This document shows, piece by piece, positions 23,651 to 31,638 of a stretch of 45,919 bases of DNA (position 1 is its first letter; each line of letters begins with the position of its first letter). Source of the DNA: Gammaproteobacteria bacterium (lineage in GTDB: Bacteria > Pseudomonadota > Gammaproteobacteria > Thiohalobacterales > Thiohalobacteraceae); assembly GCA_019911805.1 (NCBI GenBank), contig JAIOJV010000128.1, positions 1 to 45,919 of the forward strand. Direction: 5' to 3'. Both the position numbers and the translations under genes were made by a program. The notes below the pieces were generated by a model. That model was not told the origin of the DNA, did no database searches, and was given only the letters and a program-made list of their open reading frames with translations.

Positions 23651-24663
23651 TGCACTTGGTATCAGCACCAGGAGCCAAGGTTGATAAGCCACTGCTCATT
23701 CTTGGCTCAGGCCGCAGCGGTACGACGTGGATACAAGATGTGATCTCCGATGCCGCTCAATTACGCCCGATCTACGAGCCGCTACATCCGTGGGCTGTCC
23801 CTGCCGCACAAACGCTGGCCAACCGTTGTCTTGGGGCGGACGATTCCGCTCCCGATATGCGGCGGTTCATGGACGAGGTGTTTTCAGGCCGATTGCGCAG
23901 CGTCTGGACCGATTACCGCGTGCGCGGGGATCGCCTGCGCCTGGGGGCGCGCGACCTGCTCGATTTCGGAAGACTGCGCGTGTTTTATCGAACCGGCCGC
24001 CAGTTGGTCGGAAACTATCGGCGATACGGGCCCGGTCTGCGGAGGGCGGGCATCGTGGTCAAGTGCATCCGCGCCAACCTGATGCTGCCCTGGATGGTGA
24101 GGCACTACAGCCCGCGTATTCTGTTCGTGGTCCGTCACCCCTGCGCGGTGATCGCGTCCAAGCTGAGGGCCGGGACGGAGTCCTGGGTCCTCGATGGACC
24201 GTTCCAGCAGGATGTCCTGCGTCGCTATCGGGAGCAAGCGGTCATAATGGAGCGCGTCCGGCGGGCCGGCCTGGATCTCATGGATCCCGGTCTGGGCGGG
24301 GCCGCGCTCCACGCTGTGCTGTGGTGCATCGAGAATGTGGAGCCCCTGTATGAGGCGCGGCGGCTGGGGTGCACGGTCGCCTACTACGAGACGCTGGCGG
24401 GTGCCGGCGTGGGAGCCTGGGCGCCCGTATTCGAAGGACTGGGGCTCGACGTACGCCCGGATCCGGCTTTGCTGTACCGGCCCTCGGAACAGGCCGGTAC
24501 TGAGCGTGTGCAGGCCGGTTTCGGTGAGGCCCATCAGCCGAAGTGGCGCACCTGGCTGAGTACGGATCAGGTTGCCGACATAGGGCGTGTGCTGGAACGG
24601 TTCGGATTTGTTGACTACAGCGTCGATGCCGCAGTGCCCATCGGGCGCGACGGCTGCGTATAA
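23647..24663 (+). CDS. Sulfotransferase family protein (2)
   Basis: 338 residues with PAPS loop LLILGSGRSGTTW (about 16-28) and the second binding segment ILFVVRHPCAVIASKL. Distinct in sequence from the sulfotransferase at 20330, so two different positions may be sulfated (inference). Overlaps the preceding gene by four bases. GC content returns to the higher level of the genome within this gene. Confidence 0.87.
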   Translation: MMHLVSAPGAKVDKPLLILGSGRSGTTWIQDVISDAAQLRPIYEPLHPWAVPAAQTLANRCLGADDSAPDMRRFMDEVFSGRLRSVWTDYRVRGDRLRLGARDLLDFGRLRVFYRTGRQLVGNYRRYGPGLRRAGIVVKCIRANLMLPWMVRHYSPRILFVVRHPCAVIASKLRAGTESWVLDGPFQQDVLRRYREQAVIMERVRRAGLDLMDPGLGGAALHAVLWCIENVEPLYEARRLGCTVAYYETLAGAGVGAWAPVFEGLGLDVRPDPALLYRPSEQAGTERVQAGFGEAHQPKWRTWLSTDQVADIGRVLERFGFVDYSVDAAVPIGRDGCV

Positions 24664-24676
24664 GAGGCGGTACCGT

Positions 24677-26104
24677 ATGGATACCTGGGCGTGGACACAA
24701 ATTATCGTGGCGCTGATAGTAGGGTTGGGCGTATTCGTCTCGCTCTACTTTTTGCCGCCGCGCTGGACGGTGACGGCGCTCGTCGTACTGATTCCGTTTC
24801 AGATCATTAATTCCCAGTATGGCAGCATGAATACCGTGCTGACCTATATGCTGGCGGGCGCGCTGCTGCTGCAGCATCGACTCATCAAGGCACCCTTGAT
24901 AGGGAGCTTCATCCTGATTGGCTTCGTCTATATGCTGGCCATGACCCAGGCACCCCAAGCGCTGCGCTTTGGCAACGTGCTGTATCTTATCAGCGTCGGT
25001 GCCGGATTTCTGATGTTCTATGTGGTGTACAACACTATCCGTACCGCGCGTGATGTCCATTACTTCATAACACTGCTGGTGATCATCAACGTCCTGGTGA
25101 CGCTGTATTGCTATCTACAGCTCGCGGCGGGCGGGCGGCAGCTCGCCTTGTTCGGTATCGAAGAGTTTGCGCTTACCCAGAACCGCATCACTGAAATCGA
25201 TCGGCGCCTCGCCGGCCCATTCTCGGCGGTCGGCATCACGGCGGAATTTCTGGTTTTTCAGGTACTACTCATGGGATACCTGGCGATGCACGTGGTCAGG
25301 CGCGGCCGGCGCTTCTTGCTGTATGCGCTGATTACCGCCAACCTGGCATTCCTGGTCGCCACCGGCAACCGGGGCGGGGTGATCAGCCTTGTCGTGGGAG
25401 CGGTCCTGATGCTGTATGCGTTCCGCCGAGAACTGGGGATGCGGCGCATCATGCTCGCGGGGCTTGGTGGGGTCGGACTGTTTTTCATTGTCGCACTCGT
25501 CATCATCCAAACCACCGAATTCGACCTGCTGTACGAGCGCGTCGCATCCACAGAATTCCGCAGCGGCATGCCGGAGACGCGAGCCGGTCCCTGGATAGAC
25601 GCCGCCGAACGCATCGCGAAGAAGCCCATTCTCGGCCATGGTCCCCGGGTACAGTTCGATCCGGAGACCATCATGCTGGCGCGCCTGGATTGGATTGCCG
25701 GCCACCCACACAACCTGTATCTGTTCCTCTTGTACACGGTCGGCATCGTCGGGCTGATTGCCTACCTGTTGCTGTTCGCCGGCATCTTTCGCCATCTGTG
25801 GCGTGCACGCCACCATAACTTCAATGACAGACTGATCCAGGGGCTTCCACGGGTCGGAATCGTGCTGATGGTGGTGTTCCTGATTGATCAAATCAAGGTC
25901 GAATTCCTGCGTTTCACACTCGCGGATTACCAACAATACTTGTTCGCCCTGTGGGGCTTCCTGCTGGCTGCGGCCGGTATTTTACGGGAGGAGTCGCGTA
26001 ATGGGTCGGCGGTGACGGACAGCCCGGGACGTGTCGCGAATGCGGAGGCAGGATCTGCGTCGCCCTCGATTCTGCGGCCGGCATCCAGGAGGGTCGTCAA
26101 GTGA
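24677..26104 (+). CDS. O-antigen ligase/polymerase family (Wzy-like)
   Basis: 475-residue polytopic membrane protein. The Wzy_C/WaaL signatures are GNRGGVISLVVGAVLML and, in the large periplasmic loop, GHPHNLYLFLLYTVGIVGLIAYLL. In a Wzx-containing cluster it most likely polymerises repeat units, though ligase activity cannot be excluded. I start at the ATG at 24677, which gives a hydrophobic N-terminal helix. Overlaps the next gene's GTG. Confidence 0.85.
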   Translation: MDTWAWTQIIVALIVGLGVFVSLYFLPPRWTVTALVVLIPFQIINSQYGSMNTVLTYMLAGALLLQHRLIKAPLIGSFILIGFVYMLAMTQAPQALRFGNVLYLISVGAGFLMFYVVYNTIRTARDVHYFITLLVIINVLVTLYCYLQLAAGGRQLALFGIEEFALTQNRITEIDRRLAGPFSAVGITAEFLVFQVLLMGYLAMHVVRRGRRFLLYALITANLAFLVATGNRGGVISLVVGAVLMLYAFRRELGMRRIMLAGLGGVGLFFIVALVIIQTTEFDLLYERVASTEFRSGMPETRAGPWIDAAERIAKKPILGHGPRVQFDPETIMLARLDWIAGHPHNLYLFLLYTVGIVGLIAYLLLFAGIFRHLWRARHHNFNDRLIQGLPRVGIVLMVVFLIDQIKVEFLRFTLADYQQYLFALWGFLLAAAGILREESRNGSAVTDSPGRVANAEAGSASPSILRPASRRVVK

Positions 26105-27189
26105 AGGTGGTAGTGGTGGTCGAAGCCGTTCCACCCTACTGTGGGGGCGGGGAGCAGGTGGCCTGGATCCAGGCCGTCGAGATGGCGAAAACTCACGACG
26201 TCACGGTGCTCACCTTTGGTGATCGGGAAGACAGGTTCACTCGGGAGGGCGTGGCAGTGTGCATGTTGCCTGCTACCCGGCAGCGGCTCTTACATTACAG
26301 CACCGCAGGTCGTTCCAGCCTGAATCGTATTATCTCGGCGTTTAATCCCGATGTGGTGCATCATCATATGCCCAATGTGCTCAGCGCCTGCATCAGGAAG
26401 GGTGATTGGCTTACGGTCAGCACCATTCATGACGGTACGCCGGAGAACGAGCTTCTCAAGCTTGGTGTCGCGACGCGTGCGCAGTTCGTCAAGTTCAAGA
26501 CGCTCAGGTGGCTGAACGTGCGGAAGGCCGATGTCGTGACCTGCGTCAGCAGGTTCAGCCGGGATCTCATGCGTGGCCTGTACCCCGGGTATCGGGATAA
26601 ATTTGTATTCATTCCGAACCCGATTTACGAGCGATTTTTCACACCCGTGTCCTCGCCGGACGGCGAATATGTGGTCAACGTCGGTCGTCAGATCGACTTG
26701 AAGATGGGCGTTCTCCTGGATGTGGCCCGCATGATGCCGGCTGTGGATTTCTGGTTCGTCGGGACCGGGCCCATGGTCGATACCGTGGATCTTCCTAACG
26801 TCCGTTTTTGCGGCTTCAGCGAACATGTCGAAATGTATATCGACCGAGCCGCGGTGTGCGTGTTTCCGTCCAAGTCGGAGAATTTTCCCCTGGTGGGGCT
26901 CGAAGCCATGGCGCGCGGCAAGGTAGTGATCGCGACGCGGCGTGGTTTCGGTGAGTATCTGATTCATGGCGAAAACGGCTATCTGCTGGACGCGACGGAT
27001 GGCGAGTCCGTGATGCGGGCGTTGCGCGAAGTGCTCGGCGACGCGGATCTGCGCCATCGGCTCGCTGCAGCCGGGCGGCTCACTGCGGAGCGGTACAGGC
27101 CCGGCGCGATCGTATCGGTATATTTGCGCCTCTACGAGGAGGCACTGCGAGGCGGTGTTCGGCATGCTCTTCAGGTATGTGGGGAGTAG
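26101..27189 (+). CDS. Glycosyltransferase family 4 (1)
   Basis: 362 residues from a GTG that overlaps the previous stop. GT-B fold: N-terminal EAVPPYCGGGEQVAWIQAVEMA, and the C-terminal donor site FPSKSENFPLVGLEAMARGKVVIATRRGFGEYL (EX7E-type Glu pair) . Acts at the inner-membrane cytosolic face on the lipid-linked repeat unit; donor unknown. Confidence 0.9.
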   Translation: MKVVVVVEAVPPYCGGGEQVAWIQAVEMAKTHDVTVLTFGDREDRFTREGVAVCMLPATRQRLLHYSTAGRSSLNRIISAFNPDVVHHHMPNVLSACIRKGDWLTVSTIHDGTPENELLKLGVATRAQFVKFKTLRWLNVRKADVVTCVSRFSRDLMRGLYPGYRDKFVFIPNPIYERFFTPVSSPDGEYVVNVGRQIDLKMGVLLDVARMMPAVDFWFVGTGPMVDTVDLPNVRFCGFSEHVEMYIDRAAVCVFPSKSENFPLVGLEAMARGKVVIATRRGFGEYLIHGENGYLLDATDGESVMRALREVLGDADLRHRLAAAGRLTAERYRPGAIVSVYLRLYEEALRGGVRHALQVCGE

Positions 27190-27193
27190 GATT

Positions 27194-28444
27194 ATGCGGC
27201 TGGCCTATGTGACCGTGACCTTCCCGTGCCTAAGGGAAACGTTCGTGCTGAGGGAGGTTCGCCACCTGCGAGACCGGTTGGGCCCCGATGATTTCCGTCT
27301 GTATGCCTATCAGCGGCCTGTCGGGACCGACCTGAACGACGACAACAGGCCATGGGTTGCCAAGACTTCCTACCTCAAGCACTCAGTGTGGGCGAATCTC
27401 GGGGCCATGTGCACCTGGATGGTGACCGATCCCGGCCGTTCCTGGCGGGCGCTACGACTCTGGATGTCAGAGGTTCCGTCGCTGGATCTGCGCACTAATC
27501 TGCAGGTCGTGCTGCATGTTCTGACCGCGTTCGGCCTCGCGCGGAGGATTCGGCGTGATGGAGTGGACCGGATGCATGCGCACTTCGCCACTGCGTCCAC
27601 CGTGGCCCTTTTCGCTCATATGCTGACCGGGGTGTCGTTCAGCTTCACGGCGCATGCGTCGGGAGATGTGTATGTGTATTCCCCGTTCCTGTTTCAGAAG
27701 CTGCGCCGTGCATGGCGAGTGATCGCCATATCGGATTATAACCGTCGCTATCTCGAACTGATCAGCGACTATACGCTCCCCCGTGGAAAGGTGGTGACGG
27801 TATTCAATGGAGTTGAGTTACCCGAGATCGACTTGGCACCAAAGACCAATGACGTGCCGCTGTTGTTCACGTCCGCGGCGTTCACCGGTTTCAAGGGCTA
27901 TGGCACACTGTTGGAGGTGCTCGATCTCCTGCACAGAGACGGAGTCGACTTTCGCTTCGTCGCTGTCGGGGGTGGGCCGCTGTTCGATGTGATGCAGGCC
28001 CGGGTGCGCGAATTTGGACTCTCTGAATGCGTCAGCCTGCTCGGCCCGCAGCCGTTTTCGGAAGTGCAGAAGTGGTTGGCGCGTGCGGACATTTTCGTCT
28101 TTCCGGCTGAGATCGGCCTCAATGGCCAGAGGGATGGAATGCCGACGGCGATCACGGAGGCGTTGGCTTATGGCCTTCCGGTCATCGCCACCCATATCAC
28201 AGGTATACCCCAGCAGGTGATGGACGGTGTCAACGGTTTTCTCGTCGAGGAGCGTGATCCGGAGGCGTTCGCGGTGCGCTTGAGGCAATTGCTGGATTCG
28301 CCGGAGATGCGGCTCCGCATGGGACGTGAGGGGCGGCGCCTTGCCGAGGATCGTTTCGATCTGCGTCGTACGCTGGGCAATGTCGAAGCGGCTTTGCTCA
28401 GGCCGTCCGAGTCATCCCATTCCGAGAGCCAAGGCCATGGCTAA
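27194..28444 (+). CDS. Glycosyltransferase family 4 (2), colanic-acid WcaL type
   Basis: 416 residues. N-terminus MRLAYVTVTFPCLRETFVLREV and middle IHAHFAT-like segment MHAHFATASTVALF match the WcaL/AmsK group; donor site FPAEIGLNGQRDGMPTAITEALAYGLPVIAT. Start taken at 27194 after GTAGG; an in-frame extension into the upstream gene is unlikely. The family comparison suggests a galactosyl- or similar transferase, not proven. Confidence 0.88.
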   Translation: MRLAYVTVTFPCLRETFVLREVRHLRDRLGPDDFRLYAYQRPVGTDLNDDNRPWVAKTSYLKHSVWANLGAMCTWMVTDPGRSWRALRLWMSEVPSLDLRTNLQVVLHVLTAFGLARRIRRDGVDRMHAHFATASTVALFAHMLTGVSFSFTAHASGDVYVYSPFLFQKLRRAWRVIAISDYNRRYLELISDYTLPRGKVVTVFNGVELPEIDLAPKTNDVPLLFTSAAFTGFKGYGTLLEVLDLLHRDGVDFRFVAVGGGPLFDVMQARVREFGLSECVSLLGPQPFSEVQKWLARADIFVFPAEIGLNGQRDGMPTAITEALAYGLPVIATHITGIPQQVMDGVNGFLVEERDPEAFAVRLRQLLDSPEMRLRMGREGRRLAEDRFDLRRTLGNVEAALLRPSESSHSESQGHG

Positions 28445-29612
28445 GGTCGTGGTGATTCAACGCATCCTGCCACATTACCGCGTGCCATTTTTCCGCGCAC
28501 TCGTCCAGACGTTGGCCGAGGACGGGCATGACGTGGTGGTAGTCTACGGGCAGGAGCGGCTGGGCACCGTGCCGCGCAGCGTCGTAGTCGGTGAGCCATG
28601 GGCGGTGAGAATCAAAAACAGCTATATCCGGGTCGGGCGGACAGATCTTGTGTGGCAACCCTGCCTCGCTCACGTGCGTGGGGCGGAACTCGTCGTTGTC
28701 GAGCAGGCGAACCGTCTGTTGGTGAATTATGCGCTGCTTGCGCGCCGGAAGATGGCCGGGCCGGCCTTCACGTATTGGGGGCATGGACGAAATTTCCAGA
28801 CTGATCGCAAGTCAGGTCTGCGCGAGCGATGGAAGCGCCGGCTGTTGTGTGGCGCCGATTGGTGGTTCGCCTATACGGAGATCAGCAAGCGCGTGATGGC
28901 CGGCGCAGGTGTTCCGGTGGACCGTATCACGGTGGTGAACAATACCGTCGATGCCGACGAGCTGGCGGAAGCATTGCGTCGTCTGGGGCCATCCGACGTT
29001 GAAGCGGCGCGTGCCGCTCTGGGTATCCGGTCCCGGAGCGTGGCCTTGTACTGTGGCGGCATGTATCCGGACAAGCGGCTGCCGTTCCTTGTGGCGGCCT
29101 GCGAGGAAATTCGCAGACGCATACCCGATTTCGAGATGGTGATTATCGGTGATGGTCCTGATCAGCATCTTATCGAGGACGCGGCGCGCCGACACTCGTG
29201 GGTGCACTATCTCGGTGGTGTGTATGGTGGCGACAAAGCGAAATATTTTGCGATGGCCCGGGCGTTTCTCATGCCCGGCCTCGTCGGGCTGGCTATAGTC
29301 GATTCTTTCGTTGCCGCAGTGCCCATGTTCACGACCGATGTGCCCATACACAGTCCCGAGATCGCATATCTGCGGAACGGTGAAAACGGTGTCATGACGC
29401 GGCACGACGTATCGGCGTATGCAGAGGCGGTTGCCGCCTATTTGCAGTCATCGTCCATGCAGCAGCGGCTCATGGATGGCTGCAGGGATAGTGCGCAGGA
29501 CTTTGGGGTGAGCCGCATGGTGGAGCGCTTCGCCGACGGCGTCAGACGGTGTCTTGAGGCGTACGGTCACGGTGGTCGCATTGCGGACGAATCGGAACGC
29601 TCGGGAGGATAA
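28437..29612 (+). CDS. Glycosyltransferase, GT-B fold (3)
   Basis: 391 residues starting MAKVVVIQRILPHYRVPFFRAL, overlapping the previous gene by eight bases. YCGGMYPDKRLPFLVAACEEI and VIIGDGPDQHLIEDAARR give the GT-B C-terminal half; FLMPGLVGLAIVDSFVAAVPMFTTD replaces the usual EX7E site, as in a subset of family 4-like enzymes. Preceded by CAAGG. Donor and linkage unknown. Confidence 0.83.
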   Translation: MAKVVVIQRILPHYRVPFFRALVQTLAEDGHDVVVVYGQERLGTVPRSVVVGEPWAVRIKNSYIRVGRTDLVWQPCLAHVRGAELVVVEQANRLLVNYALLARRKMAGPAFTYWGHGRNFQTDRKSGLRERWKRRLLCGADWWFAYTEISKRVMAGAGVPVDRITVVNNTVDADELAEALRRLGPSDVEAARAALGIRSRSVALYCGGMYPDKRLPFLVAACEEIRRRIPDFEMVIIGDGPDQHLIEDAARRHSWVHYLGGVYGGDKAKYFAMARAFLMPGLVGLAIVDSFVAAVPMFTTDVPIHSPEIAYLRNGENGVMTRHDVSAYAEAVAAYLQSSSMQQRLMDGCRDSAQDFGVSRMVERFADGVRRCLEAYGHGGRIADESERSGG

Positions 29613-29616
29613 CGGC

Positions 29617-30432
29617 ATGAAGAGCGACGACATCGACCCTTATCTTGCCGGGGAGCGTCTGTATGGCGACGACCTGGCCGGCGATGCACTCCAGCAGTGG
29701 TTCAGGGATGAAGAGCACAGCTACTTCGAGATGTCGCAGGCAGGGTCGGCGGGTCATGGATACGGCTATCATGCACTCAACGATATCCATGGTTTCCGTT
29801 GGTTGCCTGAACGTCGGTTCAGACATCTGCTCGGTGTGGGCGGTGCGGCCGGGGAGGAATTCCATCCGGTACTTGGTCGTGTGGATCGGGTCACCGTGCT
29901 CGAACCCGCCGACGGCTTCGTCCGGGACTCTATCGGGGGTGTGCCGGCCCGTTATGTGAAGCCGGTTGTCAGCGGGGATCTGCCGTTTCCGGATCGAAGT
30001 TTCGATCTTGTCACCTGTTTTGGAGCTTTGCATCACATTCCGAATGTATCGAAAGTCATTGGCGAGCTTGCGCGCTGCACGGAGCCTGGCGGCTACATGC
30101 TGGTTCGAGAGCCCATCATATCCATGGGGGATTGGCGGCATGCGCGTCCGGGGCTCACCCGCCATGAGCGTGGCATACCCGTGAAGTTGTTCCGCGACAT
30201 CGTGCGAAAGAGCGGGTTCCATATCGTCAGGGAAGCCAAATGTATGTTTCCGGTCATGCCGCGACTCGGACGTATGCTGGGCACGCCGATCTACAGTTCA
30301 CGTTTGCTGACTCGCCTCGATCAGGCGCTTTCGTCGCTGACTCAATGGAATGAGCTATATCACCGGCGCCGCCTATGGCAGAAGTTCGCGCCCGTTTCAG
30401 TATTTCTGGTGCTCGAGCGGGAAAAAGACTAG
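29617..30432 (+). CDS. SAM-dependent methyltransferase (class I)
   Basis: 271 residues. SAM-binding pattern: VTVLEPADGFV, DLPFPDRSFDLVTCFGALHHIPN and VIGELARCTEPGGYMLVREPI. Start at 29617 has GGGAGG nine bases upstream. Its place between glycosyltransferases suggests O-methylation of a sugar in the repeat unit (inference). Confidence 0.85.
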   Translation: MKSDDIDPYLAGERLYGDDLAGDALQQWFRDEEHSYFEMSQAGSAGHGYGYHALNDIHGFRWLPERRFRHLLGVGGAAGEEFHPVLGRVDRVTVLEPADGFVRDSIGGVPARYVKPVVSGDLPFPDRSFDLVTCFGALHHIPNVSKVIGELARCTEPGGYMLVREPIISMGDWRHARPGLTRHERGIPVKLFRDIVRKSGFHIVREAKCMFPVMPRLGRMLGTPIYSSRLLTRLDQALSSLTQWNELYHRRRLWQKFAPVSVFLVLEREKD

Positions 30433-30453
30433 GACGAACGGCGGTCGATATTC

Positions 30454-31638
30454 ATGCGTATTCTTCAAATTCACAACTATTATCGAATCCCCGGAGGGGA
30501 ATGTCGTGTTGTGGATGACGAGCGGCTGCTGCTGAAGCAATACGGCGAAGATGTTCATCTATATGCAAAGCGCAGCGATGAAATAGACGGCTATGGGTGG
30601 TGGCGCCGCATTCGCACGCTGCAGCAGGTGCCGCTCAATCGCGCCATTGTAAGGGAATTGACGGATCTGGCGCGCCGGCTACGGCCGGATGTGGCGCATG
30701 TGCACAACGTATTTCCGATGATTTCCGTGGGTGTCTACGACGCGCTCCATGCACTGGGGATACCCGTGGTCCAGACCGTGCACAATTACCGCTTCCTATG
30801 TCCGAACGGTACCTTCTTCGTTGGCGGGAAGGTGTGTGAAGACTGCAGTACCACGGACTTCGGTCCGTGCGTACGCAAGAAATGCATGCGCGGCAGCCGC
30901 ATCGTGAGCCATTACTACGCACGTGCCATTTCCCGTGGATGGAACGCCGATATCTTTTCATCCGCAGTCACGCGCTTCCTGGCTCTCAATGAGTTCACGG
31001 CAGGCCGGCTGGAACAGGCCGGCATCGCTCGCTCCAGCATCCGCATATGTCCCAATTTCGTCACCACGCCGCCGGTGAGAGAGACAGACCGCAAGGAGCC
31101 CTTCGCATTGTATCTGGGGCGGCTCAGTGAAGAGAAAGGTCTGTGGACCCTGCTGAAGGCGGCGGAGACGCTTCCCGCTGGGGCGCGCCTCGTGATCGCG
31201 GGTACGGGGCCTCAGGAGACTGTGCTGCGTCGTCATGTCGATTCGCGGCTGCGCGGTATAGTTTCATTCGCGGGTTATGTTTCGGGGGAGGAGAAATTCG
31301 AACTGATCAGGCGCGCGGCGTGCGTCGTTGTGCCTTCGGAATGGTATGAGAACTGTCCGATATCGGTGCTGGAGGCATTGGCTTGCGGAACGGCTGTAGT
31401 TGCCAGCGCAATCGGCGGATTGCCAGAACTGGTTCGGAATGGCGAAACGGGGTGCCTGTTCGATCCGGGGTCGGTGGAGCCGCTCGCCGGCGCGTTGCGT
31501 GGCTATATCGAAAATCTACAGCTGGCTGTCGATCATGGTGTTGCGGCCAGGCGGCTCGCAAGCGAGCAGTTCAGTGGTGAAATCCATTATAGAGGTTTGA
31601 GGGCCGCCTACGAGGATGCGCGGGCATGTATGGGTTGA
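30454..31638 (+). CDS. Glycosyltransferase family 4 (4)
   Basis: 394 residues. N-terminal QIHNYYRIPGGECRVVDDE, then VHNVFPMISVGVYDAL and VHNYRFLCPNGTFFVGGKVCEDC, a Cys-rich stretch common in this subgroup; donor site VPSEWYENCPISVLEALACGTAVVAS with the EX7E pair. The last 13 bases overlap the start of the secreted glycosidase. Confidence 0.9.
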   Translation: MRILQIHNYYRIPGGECRVVDDERLLLKQYGEDVHLYAKRSDEIDGYGWWRRIRTLQQVPLNRAIVRELTDLARRLRPDVAHVHNVFPMISVGVYDALHALGIPVVQTVHNYRFLCPNGTFFVGGKVCEDCSTTDFGPCVRKKCMRGSRIVSHYYARAISRGWNADIFSSAVTRFLALNEFTAGRLEQAGIARSSIRICPNFVTTPPVRETDRKEPFALYLGRLSEEKGLWTLLKAAETLPAGARLVIAGTGPQETVLRRHVDSRLRGIVSFAGYVSGEEKFELIRRAACVVVPSEWYENCPISVLEALACGTAVVASAIGGLPELVRNGETGCLFDPGSVEPLAGALRGYIENLQLAVDHGVAARRLASEQFSGEIHYRGLRAAYEDARACMG

